A DNA stretch of 64,000 bases from Nakamurella aerolata (GTDB lineage: Bacteria > Actinomycetota > Actinomycetes > Mycobacteriales > Nakamurellaceae): NCBI RefSeq assembly GCF_013002705.1, contig NZ_JABEND010000002.1:372001-436000 (forward strand), in the 5' to 3' direction. Positions 37,443 to 45,945 of the stretch are shown here, piece by piece. How positions within the stretch are numbered: position 1 is the first letter of the stretch; every line of letters starts with the position of its first letter. A model generated the notes under the pieces. It ran no database searches and was not told the DNA's origin. It saw only the letters and a list, made by a program, of their open reading frames with translations. A program made the position numbers and the translations under genes.

Positions 37443-38842
37443 TCGGTTCGCCCCGCCGCCCGGCAGGTCCAGCGTCGCGCCCGTCCACCGAGCCGACGCG
37501 GGCGGCCGCAGGGCAACGCCGCCGCGGTGTGGCCCTCGTTGCGGCCGGCTGTGCTGCGGCGCTGCTGCTGACCGCATGCAGCTCCGACAGCGGCTCCAAT
37601 GCCGCTGCCACCCCCGCCGCCGGCGGTACGAGCGGAGCCGCACCAGCTGCGGCAACGGTGGCCGGTCCGGCCGGATCCGTTGCCGCCCAGTCGGTTGCCG
37701 GCTCGTCCGCCGCTGCGCCGGCCGGGGCAGGTGCTGCGACGCAGGCGTCTGCGACCGCTGCCGGCGCGCCGGCCACCGTCAAGATCTCGATCACCGCGGA
37801 CGGCGGCTGCGCCGTTGATCCGGTGACGGTGCCGGCCGGCCCCGTCACCTTCAAGATCGCCAACCTCGACGCCACCGCCGTCAACGAGGTGCACCTGATG
37901 GACGGCGACCGGATCCGTGGCGAGCGCGAGAACCTGGCGCCGGGCTTCGACTCCGAGTTCTCGGCGACGCTGGACGGGGGCTCGTACCAGATCTACTGTC
38001 CGGGCGCGGTGACCGAGAACCAGCCGTTCACCGTCACCGGGAAGGCGGCCACCAGTACCGGCGACGTGGCGCAGCAGCTGCAGCAGGCGACCGTCGAGTA
38101 CGCCGGTTACGTCGACGACCAGGCCGGATTCCTGGTGGAGGCGGTGGCAAAGCTGCAGAAAGCCTTGCAGGGCAAGGATCTTGCAGCCGCGCAGCAGGCC
38201 TACGCCGCCGCCAGACCGTTCTACGAGCGGATCGAGCCGGTTGCCGAGTCGTTCGGCGACCTCGACCCCGACATCGACGCCCGCGACGGCGACGTGCCGG
38301 CCGCGGGGTGGAAAGGCTTCCACCAGATCGAGAAGGCGTTGTTCACCGACAAAAAGATCGCAGCCGCAACACCTTTCATTGCTGAGCTGGTGAGCAACGT
38401 TGCCAAGCTGAAGCAGCTCACCGCGCAGCTGGCGGCCGACACCAAGGCCGGAAACGGCAAGGGCTACAAGCCGGACGAGGTCGCCAACGGTGCCGCGTCA
38501 CTGCTGGAGGAGGTGCAGAAGACGAAGATTTCCGGCGAGGAGGAGCGCTACTCGCGCATCGACCTTGTTGACTTCGCCGCCAACGTCGAGGGTTCGCAGC
38601 AGGCGTTCGCGGCGTTGGAGCCGGCGCTGAAGACCATCGACCCGCAGCGGCCCGCACCGATCACCGCGGCCTTCGCCGCGCTCAACAAGCAACTCGACAA
38701 GCACGCGGACACCAAGGCGCTCGGTGGGTATCAGCCGTACGACAAGCTCACCCAGGCCGACATCAAGCAGCTGTCCGATGCCCTGCTGGCCGTTCAGGAG
38801 CCGCTGTCGCAGGTTTCCGCGAAGGTGGCGTCCGCAGGGTGA
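37439..38842 (+). CDS. efeO: EfeO iron-uptake lipoprotein (cupredoxin plus M75/imelysin-like domain)
   Basis: Extracytoplasmic iron-binding partner of EfeU, 467 residues. A basic N-terminus leads to a lipobox (LLLTACSS, Cys47), so it is membrane-anchored. An Ala/Gly/Ser-rich linker precedes a cupredoxin-like domain (VKISITADGGCAVDPVTVPAG to YQIYCPGAV). The C-terminal M75 domain contains the HxxE motif in GWKGFHQIEKALF. The ATG lies in the efeU stop (ATGA) and the TGA overlaps the efeB GTG. Confidence 0.94.
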   Translation: MIGSPRRPAGPASRPSTEPTRAAAGQRRRGVALVAAGCAAALLLTACSSDSGSNAAATPAAGGTSGAAPAAATVAGPAGSVAAQSVAGSSAAAPAGAGAATQASATAAGAPATVKISITADGGCAVDPVTVPAGPVTFKIANLDATAVNEVHLMDGDRIRGERENLAPGFDSEFSATLDGGSYQIYCPGAVTENQPFTVTGKAATSTGDVAQQLQQATVEYAGYVDDQAGFLVEAVAKLQKALQGKDLAAAQQAYAAARPFYERIEPVAESFGDLDPDIDARDGDVPAAGWKGFHQIEKALFTDKKIAAATPFIAELVSNVAKLKQLTAQLAADTKAGNGKGYKPDEVANGAASLLEEVQKTKISGEEERYSRIDLVDFAANVEGSQQAFAALEPALKTIDPQRPAPITAAFAALNKQLDKHADTKALGGYQPYDKLTQADIKQLSDALLAVQEPLSQVSAKVASAG

Positions 38843-40317
38843 GCACCCCGAAACTTCCCGAGCCGCCTGGCGAGCCGGCACCGGCGTCCGGCAACGACAA
38901 CCGCGCCGGCGGCAGCGATTCGCCGCCCGAACCCGGTAGATCGGTTGCCCCGTCCCGGCGCAGCTTGCTGTCCGGAGCTGCGCTCGGCGCGGCCGGGCTG
39001 CTGATCGGCGGCGGAAGCGGGTACGCGGTGGGCAGGTCGAAGCCGGCCGAGGTGGGCGCGGCGACCAACCCGGTGCCGGCCGGATCCTCAGGTTCGGCAC
39101 CGGCCGCGTCCGAAGCATCATCAGGTGCGGTGTCGTCCGCCCGGCCGGGCTCCGGCGGCGGCGCCGACGCGGTGAACACCGCGGGTGCCGACGACGCGGT
39201 GGTGCCGTTCTACGGCGAGCGTCAGGCCGGGGTGACCACCCGGCAACAGGAACAGATGATGTTCGCCGCTTTCGACCTGACCACCATGGATCCGCTTGCC
39301 GTGCAACAACTTCTGGGACGTTGGGCCGCTGCCGCCGCCAGGTTCACCCAGGGCAAGCCGGTCAGCGGCGGCAGCACCCCGGCGAACCGTCCGCCGACCG
39401 ACACCGGGGAAGGCATTGATCTCGGGGCACATTCACTGACCATCACCGTCGGGTTCGGCGCATCCATGTTCGACGAGCGGTTCGGCCTGCGGGACAAGAT
39501 GCCGGCCGCGCTCCGGCCGTTCGGGAAGCTGCCGGGTGAGGGCGACATGCGGCCAGAGCTCACCGGCGGGGACCTGTGTGTTCAGGCCTGCGCCGACGAC
39601 CCGCAGGTGGTGTTCCATGCGGTCCGCAACCTGACAAGGATCGCCCGCGGCACCGCGGTGCTGCGCTGGTCGCAGCTGGGGTTCGGCCGCGCCTCCGCCA
39701 CCGGAACCGGGCAGACAACGCCGCGAAACCTGTTCGGCTTCAAGGACGGCACCCGGAACCTGCACGCCGACCAGACCGCCGACATCGATCGGTACGTGTG
39801 GGTGGACGACGCCGCGACGGACCAGCCATGGATGGTGGGCGGGACGTATCTGGTGGCCCGCAAGATCGCCATGGTGATCGAGTCATGGGATGCCGACTTC
39901 CTGGCAGACCAGGAACGGATCTTCGGGCGCCGCAAGGACTCAGGGGCACCGCTGTCCGGTGGACAGGAGTTCACCGTCCCCGATTTCCACAAGACCGGAG
40001 CCAACGGCAAACCGCTGATCGACGTGCGCTCCCACATGGCGTTGGCAGCCCCCGAGAACAACAACGGCGTGAAGATCCTGCGCCGCGGTTACAACTACAC
40101 CGACGGCCAGGATCCGGTGAGCGGCCGGCTGGCGGCCGGACTGTTCTTCGTCTCGTTCCAGCGGGATCCGGCGCAGTTCAAGGCCTTACAGACCAAGCTC
40201 GGCGCCGGCGACCTGATGAACGAGTACGTCACCCACCTCGGCGGCGGTACCTTTGCCTGTCCGCCCGGCGTTCACTCCGCGGGCGACTGGTTCGGCAAAC
40301 GGCTGTTCGCCGGCTGA
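38839..40317 (+). CDS. efeB: EfeB deferrochelatase/DyP-type peroxidase, Tat-exported
   Basis: Heme peroxidase of the Efe iron system, 492 residues. A long Pro/Ser-rich leader carries the twin-arginine motif in PSRRSLLSGAALGAAG at about residues 33-48, so it should be exported folded. The DyP signature is FGFKDGTRNLHAD (distal Asp), with VGGTYLVARKI and MALAAPENNNGVKILRRGYNY later. The start is a GTG overlapping efeO. Its 3' end overlaps the convergent kinase gene by 46 bp. Confidence 0.94.
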   Translation: MSTPKLPEPPGEPAPASGNDNRAGGSDSPPEPGRSVAPSRRSLLSGAALGAAGLLIGGGSGYAVGRSKPAEVGAATNPVPAGSSGSAPAASEASSGAVSSARPGSGGGADAVNTAGADDAVVPFYGERQAGVTTRQQEQMMFAAFDLTTMDPLAVQQLLGRWAAAAARFTQGKPVSGGSTPANRPPTDTGEGIDLGAHSLTITVGFGASMFDERFGLRDKMPAALRPFGKLPGEGDMRPELTGGDLCVQACADDPQVVFHAVRNLTRIARGTAVLRWSQLGFGRASATGTGQTTPRNLFGFKDGTRNLHADQTADIDRYVWVDDAATDQPWMVGGTYLVARKIAMVIESWDADFLADQERIFGRRKDSGAPLSGGQEFTVPDFHKTGANGKPLIDVRSHMALAAPENNNGVKILRRGYNYTDGQDPVSGRLAAGLFFVSFQRDPAQFKALQTKLGAGDLMNEYVTHLGGGTFACPPGVHSAGDWFGKRLFAG

Positions 40318-40943
40318 GCGACGAGGTAGCGGCGCAGCTGCCGGGCGGCGGCCCGGGGCCGGATCGGCCGGCAACCGGCGGCGACCAACCTGCGCACGAT
40401 CGCGGGTTCGCGCCGAGCGAGCAGGATGCCGCGGCGCAGCAGGAACAACGGCGACTTGCGGTGCTCACGCAGATCGCGCAGCAACCGCAGCACCATGGTC
40501 ACCAGCCGCGGCCGGTGCACGCACCAGGCGTCCAGCAACACCCCGGCCTGCCGGCAGCCGCGGACGATCTCCGAGACGAAGATGCCCTCGGCCACCACGA
40601 TGTGTTCGCCGCCGAGCCGCAACTCGCGGGCGCCGACAACGGAGCTGGTGGCGATGTCGTAGTCGGGCACCGTGGTGAACCCGGTGCGGCACAGCGTGAT
40701 CACCGCCTCCAGCGCCCGGTCGGCGTGCCAGGAGTCGGGGTGATCCCAATCGACCTGACCGCCGGGCAGCCGCGGGAGGCCGGGGTCGTCCGCGGCGCGA
40801 TAGAAGTCGTCGAGCCGGAGCACGGGCAACCCGCTGCGGTCGGCCAGCCGCGACTTGCCGCTGCCGGACGGCCCGGCGACGAGCAACACATAGGCCTGTG
40901 GGATGGCCGGCGCGGAGGCCGGCGAAGCGGGTGCGGCGGACAC
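40272..40943 (-). CDS. Uridine kinase-like P-loop protein
   Basis: The 223-residue protein has a Walker A motif GPSGSGKS (residues 24-31), the strand LRLDDFYR, WDHPDSWHADRALEA, and VVAEGIFVSEIVRGC, matching the uridine kinase/phosphoribulokinase fold. The C-terminal third is Arg-rich. The substrate is not proven. It converges on efeB with a 46-bp overlap, so it is not part of the efe operon. Confidence 0.85.
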   Translation of the reverse strand: MSAAPASPASAPAIPQAYVLLVAGPSGSGKSRLADRSGLPVLRLDDFYRAADDPGLPRLPGGQVDWDHPDSWHADRALEAVITLCRTGFTTVPDYDIATSSVVGARELRLGGEHIVVAEGIFVSEIVRGCRQAGVLLDAWCVHRPRLVTMVLRLLRDLREHRKSPLFLLRRGILLARREPAIVRRLVAAGCRPIRPRAAARQLRRYLVAQPANSRLPNQSPAE

Positions 40944-41044
40944 GAACCGCCATCTTGCCCTACCCGCCGACGCCGGCGCTGCGCGGCAGCCGATGCCGGT
41001 TGCGGCGGCCGTCCGTGGTGCGCTCGCGACCCGGCCGGGTGGGC

Positions 41045-41515
41045 TCAGCCGACCCGGCCGCTCCCGGCATTGCCGATGGTTGGCCGGTCCAGCAGCGACG
41101 ACAGCACGATGGTCGACTCGGTGCGCGCCACCGCGCCGGAGGCCCGAATCTGCTCGAGGGCCTGCTCGAACTGGGCCATGTCGGCCGCCCGCAGGTGAAC
41201 CAGCACGTCGGCGTCGCCCGACACCGTGTAGGCCGCCACCACCTCGGGGATGGGGGTGAGGATCTGCCGGATCCGCGCCGGGGTGATGTTGCCGGAATAC
41301 GTCACCGACACGAACGCCTGAGTGGTCCAGCCCAGCTGGGCCGGGTCGATCTGCGCGGTGAAACCGGTGATGACGCCCTCGTCCTGGAGGCGGTCGACGC
41401 GCCGCTTCACGGCGGGTGCCGACAGACCCACCTCAAGACCGATCTCGCGGAACGAGCTGCGGGCCTGCTTCACCAGACACGAAACGATATGCCGGTCAAT
41501 CTCGTCCATCTGCAA
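41045..41515 (-). CDS. Lrp/AsnC-family transcriptional regulator
   Basis: The 156-residue regulator has an N-terminal helix-turn-helix (MDEIDRHIVSCLVKQARSSF, then EIGLEVGLSAPAVKRRVDRL) and a C-terminal RAM effector domain (VVAAYTVSGDADVLVHLRAA). It is divergent from ddaH across a 62-bp gap, so it probably controls that gene in response to an amino acid such as arginine or ornithine; the effector is inferred only from the neighbour. Confidence 0.93.
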   Translation of the reverse strand: MQMDEIDRHIVSCLVKQARSSFREIGLEVGLSAPAVKRRVDRLQDEGVITGFTAQIDPAQLGWTTQAFVSVTYSGNITPARIRQILTPIPEVVAAYTVSGDADVLVHLRAADMAQFEQALEQIRASGAVARTESTIVLSSLLDRPTIGNAGSGRVG

Positions 41516-41577
41516 CGAACCGTGCTCCCTTCGTCCCGTGAGTCGCTTGTCGTTCCGTTCGGTCAGATCCTATCGTC

Positions 41578-42504
41578 GTGAGCATGACTGCTGCTTCGCC
41601 CGCCACCACCGTCGTCGCCGGGGCTGCCGAGCCCACCGAGCCCCCGGCGGCTGCCGTCCCAGCGGCGGCCCCCGGGACGGCGACCCCGGACGCATCCACC
41701 GGCAAGATCGCGCGCCCGCGCCGGTATCTGATGTGCCGGCCGACCCATTTCGAGGTGACGTACGAGATCAACGCCTGGATGGACTCCGACGTCCCGGTCG
41801 ACCCGGCGCTGGCCATGCGGCAGTGGGAGACGCTGCGGCAGGCCTATCTGGATCTGGGGCACCAGGTCGAGGTGATCGAGAACGCGCCCGGCCTGCCCGA
41901 CATGGTGTTTGCCGCCAACGCCGGCACCGTGATCGACGGCACCGTGGTTCCCGCCAAGTTCCTCAACAGTGAGCGCGCCGGCGAAGAAGCGCCGTACACG
42001 GCATGGTTCCGTGAGCACTTCGACTCGGTGGTCGAGCCCACGTTCGTCAACGAGGGCGAGGGTGACTACCTCTGGACGGGCAGTCGATTGCTGGCCGGCA
42101 GCGGCTTCCGTACCGATCCCCGCGCGCATGACGAGCTCGCCGGTGCGCTGGGCGTCACGGTGCAGCCGCTCGAGCTGGTCAGCCCGTACTTCTACCACCT
42201 TGACACCGCGCTGACGATTCTCGGCGACGACGAGATCGCCTACATCCCAGAGGCTTTCAGTGACGAGTCGCAGCGGGTGCTGTCCGAGCTGTATCCGGAG
42301 GCGATTCACGTGTCGCTGCCGGACGCGCAGTGGTTCGGGCTCAACGCCACCTCCGACGGACGCAATGTGGTGGTGGCGCAGCAGGCCGAAGGCATGCAGC
42401 AGGCACTGGCGGCCGCAGGGTATGTTCCGGTGCCGGTGGACGTCTCCGAGTTCCGCAAGGCCGGCGGCGGCATCAAGTGCTGCACCCTTGAACTTCGCGG
42501 CTGA
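41578..42504 (+). CDS. ddaH: Dimethylarginine dimethylaminohydrolase (DDAH)
   Basis: Amidinotransferase-superfamily hydrolase converting N,N-dimethylarginine to citrulline and dimethylamine. The 308-residue product has a 45-residue Ala/Pro-rich leader, then MCRPTHFEVTYEINAWM, PDMVFAANAGTV, the catalytic His in PYFYHLDTAL (about 207) and the nucleophile region GGGIKCCTLEL near the C-terminus. Arginine-type substrates of related enzymes remain possible. GTG 41578 or ATG 41584 may be the start. The usual partner ornithine aminotransferase gene is not adjacent. Confidence 0.9.
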   Translation: MSMTAASPATTVVAGAAEPTEPPAAAVPAAAPGTATPDASTGKIARPRRYLMCRPTHFEVTYEINAWMDSDVPVDPALAMRQWETLRQAYLDLGHQVEVIENAPGLPDMVFAANAGTVIDGTVVPAKFLNSERAGEEAPYTAWFREHFDSVVEPTFVNEGEGDYLWTGSRLLAGSGFRTDPRAHDELAGALGVTVQPLELVSPYFYHLDTALTILGDDEIAYIPEAFSDESQRVLSELYPEAIHVSLPDAQWFGLNATSDGRNVVVAQQAEGMQQALAAAGYVPVPVDVSEFRKAGGGIKCCTLELRG

Positions 42505-42748
42505 GCGCCTTCTCGTTGCCGCCTTCAGCATGACCCGTCGGACCCGCTGCGCCGGGCCGGCTGGTCTGCCGCAGGCTCGGCTGACCGCTTCGACGCTGCC
42601 CGCGCCGCTGCGGTTCCGCGGTCAGGATGGATAGCGCAGACCATCGACACCGTACGTTCGACCCGCCCATGGTGAGAGGGCGCCGCATTCCAGCGACGCG
42701 CCTGTGCAGCCGCACAGCAGCACAGGGGAAATCACGGGGGAGAACGTC

Positions 42749-44605
42749 ATGTTTCAGCCGTACCCGCACTCAGCACAGCGTCGATGGTGGTGGACCGGGG
42801 GAGCCGTCGCCACGGCCACCGTCATCGTTGCCGGCGGCGTGGTTCTTGGTCAGGGGACGTCAGGGCAGGCGGCCGGCCCGCAGCCGGCAGCCGCGACGGA
42901 CCAGGGGCCGCAGAACCTGCTGGCGCCAACGGTTCCGCAGGACCCGGGGAACGACCCAGGCAGCATTGTCGACAACCTGCCCGAGTTCGACCCGATGCGG
43001 ATAGCGCTCGACTACCGCGTCAAGGCGACCCTGAACCTGCGGGAGGCGCCCAGCCTCGACAGCCGCACCGTCAAGGCCGACGCCTACCAGGCCGGCTCCA
43101 TGGTCAGCATCGAATGCCAGACCACGGGCTCGCCGGCGTACGGCAGCGACATCTGGGACAAGACCATCGACGGCGGATACGTCCCGGACGCCTACATCAG
43201 CACCGGAAGTGACGGGTTCGCGCCGGAACTGCCGCGGTGCACTGACGTGCCGCCCGTGCCGCTGCCGGAGGAACCGGCATCGCAGCAGCCGATCACCCCA
43301 CCACCACCCGCGCCGGAGCCGCCCGCGCCGGAGCCGCCGGCCCCACCGGCCCCCGAGCCGCCGGCCAACGACCAGGGCAAGCATGTGTTTCCGGTTCGGG
43401 CCGATCTTGACGGCCGCACCACCAAGCAGCTCAATGGGGAGCGGGTGAAGGAGTACAAGCAGGGCAGCGAGGTGGAGGTGGTGTGCCAGGCCGACGGTGA
43501 GAATGCCTACGGTTCAACGATTTGGGACAAGACCAGCGACAACCTGTGGGTGCCCGACCGTTACGTCGGTACCGGTTCCGACGGGTTCGCCCCCGGTGTG
43601 CCGAAGTGCGACCCGAACGACGGCCAGCCCAATGTCGGTCCGCCGCCGGCTCCCGAGCCGAACCCGGAGCCGGCTCCGCCGGCCGAACAGCCACCGGCCG
43701 AACAGCCACCGGCCGAACAGCCGCCGGCGGGCAAACCGCGGGTCGTTGCCATGGGCGACTCGTACGCCTCCGGCGAGGCGGGTGGTGACTACCAACCGGA
43801 GACCAACGACCGCAAATCCAACATGTGTCACCGGAGCCGGAATTCTTGGCAGCAGAACGTGACGATCCCGGGTTTGGGCGTGACCAACGAGAACAACTCG
43901 GCGATCGACTACGCCTTTGTCTCCTGCTCGGGCGCGGTGGCGCAGAACGTCTACGACGTCGAGCAGGAACTTGTCGTGCAGAACCTGGTGACCAAGGAGG
44001 AGCTGTACCGCGCTCCACAGGCCGGGCAGGGACTCCAGTCGAAAGCGTTGGGGCAGAAGGCTGATTACGTGTTGCTGAGCCTTGGCGGCAACAACTTCGG
44101 CTTCGGCGACATCGTCACGACGTGCCTGACGTCCGAATGCCTGGGAGAACCGGTGGTGGCGGATGCGGAGAATAGAGTCAGCACGGAGCTGCAGAACAAT
44201 GTGTTGCCGACCATTCGGCGCATCTCGCAGGACACCGGCGGCGCGCGGATCGTGTGGACCGGGTACCCGCAGCTGATGCAGGGTGACAGGTGTCCGACCA
44301 TCGAGAAGGAAGAAGTTGAGCGACTCGACGGATTGGCCGCCTGGCTGTCGGGTGAGATGCGGGCGGCCGCCGAGCAGCTCCGCAGCGAGGGTGTCGACAT
44401 CAAGTTCGTCGACATGGTGGAACCGTTCAAGGGCCACGGAGCGTGCAGCTCGCTCAGTGCGAAACAGGCCTGGATCAACGGTGCCTGGGGCCTGAACCCC
44501 CGAGGTGGTCTCACCAACATCGCCGTCCAGGAGTTGTTCCACCCCAACCCGTACGGACAGCAGGCCTACGTCCGGGCGGTCGATGCCGCCATCGCGAACT
44601 GGTAA
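42749..44605 (+). CDS. Secreted SGNH-family hydrolase with two SH3-like domains
   Basis: The 618-residue product has a signal anchor or signal peptide (WWWTGGAVATATVIVAGGVVLG) and two related SH3-like domains (about 90-165 and 225-300). Each holds a CQ(T/A)xG-type core and YGS-IWDKT, and each ends in GSDGFAP. Pro-rich linkers include three PPAEQ repeats. The C-terminal SGNH hydrolase has block I GDSYASGEAGGDY, block III SLGGNNFGFG and the final HPNPYG. It is probably an esterase/lipase acting on cell-wall or extracellular esters. GGGGGAG precedes ATG 42749. The two SH3-like copies look like an internal duplication. Confidence 0.88.
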   Translation: MFQPYPHSAQRRWWWTGGAVATATVIVAGGVVLGQGTSGQAAGPQPAAATDQGPQNLLAPTVPQDPGNDPGSIVDNLPEFDPMRIALDYRVKATLNLREAPSLDSRTVKADAYQAGSMVSIECQTTGSPAYGSDIWDKTIDGGYVPDAYISTGSDGFAPELPRCTDVPPVPLPEEPASQQPITPPPPAPEPPAPEPPAPPAPEPPANDQGKHVFPVRADLDGRTTKQLNGERVKEYKQGSEVEVVCQADGENAYGSTIWDKTSDNLWVPDRYVGTGSDGFAPGVPKCDPNDGQPNVGPPPAPEPNPEPAPPAEQPPAEQPPAEQPPAGKPRVVAMGDSYASGEAGGDYQPETNDRKSNMCHRSRNSWQQNVTIPGLGVTNENNSAIDYAFVSCSGAVAQNVYDVEQELVVQNLVTKEELYRAPQAGQGLQSKALGQKADYVLLSLGGNNFGFGDIVTTCLTSECLGEPVVADAENRVSTELQNNVLPTIRRISQDTGGARIVWTGYPQLMQGDRCPTIEKEEVERLDGLAAWLSGEMRAAAEQLRSEGVDIKFVDMVEPFKGHGACSSLSAKQAWINGAWGLNPRGGLTNIAVQELFHPNPYGQQAYVRAVDAAIANW

Positions 44606-44620
44606 CCGGGACTTGACGCT

Positions 44621-44653
44621 GGGGCCGGTGACGAAACGCTCGTCACCGGCCCC
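44621..44653. terminator. Bidirectional hairpin terminator
   Basis: A perfect 14-bp inverted repeat (GGGGCCGGTGACGA and its complement) with a 5-nt loop lies between the convergent SGNH hydrolase and DyP peroxidase genes. There is no following T-run, as usual in high-GC actinobacteria. Confidence 0.85.
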
Positions 44654-44676
44654 GGCGCTTGGCTGTCGGTCGGCGC

Positions 44677-45657
44677 TCAGTCGTCCAGGTCGGCGAGGAA
44701 CTGCCGGGCCGGCACAAAGAACGTCACGCCGGTGACGGCCTTGGAGAAATCGAGGATCTTGTCGTGCAGCGGCGGCGGATCGCCGATGAACATCCGCTCC
44801 AGCATCTTCTCCGTCACCCACAGGTGCCGGCTGTAGCCGATGAAGTAGGTGCCGTACTCGCCGCGTCCGGGGACAGCGAAAGGCATGTTGTCGCGCAGGA
44901 TGTCGTGCTCGCCGTTTTCATCGGTGATGGTGCAGAGCGTCTTGTGCGACTTCTGCTGGTCCGCACCGGCGTCGGGCAGCTCGACGTTGTCGAACTTGGT
45001 CCGCCCGATGATGTTCTCCTGCTCCTCGGTCTTCTGCTCGCGCCAGCCGGCGAGGTTGTGCAGGTACTTCTGGATCACCACATAGCTGCCGCCGGTGTAG
45101 TCGGGATCTTCCTCACCCACCAGCGTCGCCGCCGGCAGCGACAGCCCGATCGGATTCGCGGTGCCGTCGATGAACTCCAGCAGGTCGCGACCATCGAAAT
45201 AGCGGAAGCCGGCCACGTCGTCCACTCCGGTCACCGCGTCGCCGAAGGCCTCAAGCAGGAGCTTCTCGAACTCGACGATCAGGTCCATCGAATCGGCCCG
45301 CAGGTGGTACAGCAGATCGCCCGGAGTGGCGACGGCGGTGTGCGTCTGCCCCTTGATCTCCTTGAACGGACGCAGCTCGGCCGGCTGCGGCTTGCCGGTG
45401 GCCCGCTCCCACACCCGCTGGCCGATACCGACGTTGGCGGTGAAGAACTGGCGGTCGGCACGGATCTGGATGTCCTTGATCAGGTCTTCGGTGCTGGCCA
45501 GCACCGACCGGGCCTTGGCGGCGGCCGGGTCCCCGTCGTTGATGGTGAGCACCAGGAACCCGGCGGCCCGGGTCAGCGGCGCATCCACATACTGCGGCTC
45601 GGTGTCGATCGCCCGCTCGCTCGGCGGCACGGGACTGGTGGTCGCGGAGTTGTCCAT
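44677..45657 (-). CDS. DyP-type heme peroxidase (cytoplasmic, B-type)
   Basis: Dye-decolourising peroxidase of 326 residues without a signal peptide. The distal-site motif EFIDGTANP (Asp164), GGSYVVIQKYLHNL, the SHKT segment and GTYFIGYSR are visible. It has no C-terminal encapsulin-targeting tail and no encapsulin gene is near. This is the second DyP in the window, the first being exported EfeB. It is divergent from the sialidase gene across 288 bp. Confidence 0.93.
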   Translation of the reverse strand: MDNSATTSPVPPSERAIDTEPQYVDAPLTRAAGFLVLTINDGDPAAAKARSVLASTEDLIKDIQIRADRQFFTANVGIGQRVWERATGKPQPAELRPFKEIKGQTHTAVATPGDLLYHLRADSMDLIVEFEKLLLEAFGDAVTGVDDVAGFRYFDGRDLLEFIDGTANPIGLSLPAATLVGEEDPDYTGGSYVVIQKYLHNLAGWREQKTEEQENIIGRTKFDNVELPDAGADQQKSHKTLCTITDENGEHDILRDNMPFAVPGRGEYGTYFIGYSRHLWVTEKMLERMFIGDPPPLHDKILDFSKAVTGVTFFVPARQFLADLDD

Positions 45658-45855
45658 GCTCCATTCCTAACGCAGCCGGCCCGGCTTCGCGCGGTCGGAC
45701 GGGTGGCGGGTGTTGACGCCAAGCCAGTTTGTCCGCATCGCCAATCCGTGGCAGCGGCCGGTACGCCTCGGCGAGAGGCCGGCCGGCGCATGGCGGCGTC
45801 CCGTGGTGGTGACCGCCGGCCGAGGCGCAACAGCCATCGAATCGGCTCGTCCCGG

Positions 45856-45909
45856 TTGTGGGCGCTCCCGAAGCCGCCTACGGTACGAACGCAGGACGTC
45901 CCACGTCCT
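45856..45909 (+). promoter_or_regulatory. Sialidase promoter with 17-bp operator
   Basis: A -35-like TTGTGG (45856-45861), a 17-bp spacer and a -10-like TACGGT (45879-45884) are followed by a perfect palindrome, AGGACGT-CCC-ACGTCCT, at 45893-45909, just past the expected start point. The same palindrome and geometry occur at 48119-48170. Binding of the FadR-family regulator encoded at 47283-48011 is inferred. Confidence 0.75.
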
Positions 45910-45945
45910 ATCTACCCGTGTTCGTGCTCAACGAGGAGCTGTCCG

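Noticed and set aside
40272-40317. 46-bp overlap of efeB with the convergent kinase gene as a sign of a wrong stop
   Set aside because: Both frames keep protein-like sequence to their stops; tail-to-tail overlaps of this size occur in compact genomes.
44677-45657. DyP peroxidase as encapsulin cargo
   Set aside because: No C-terminal targeting tail and no encapsulin gene in the window.
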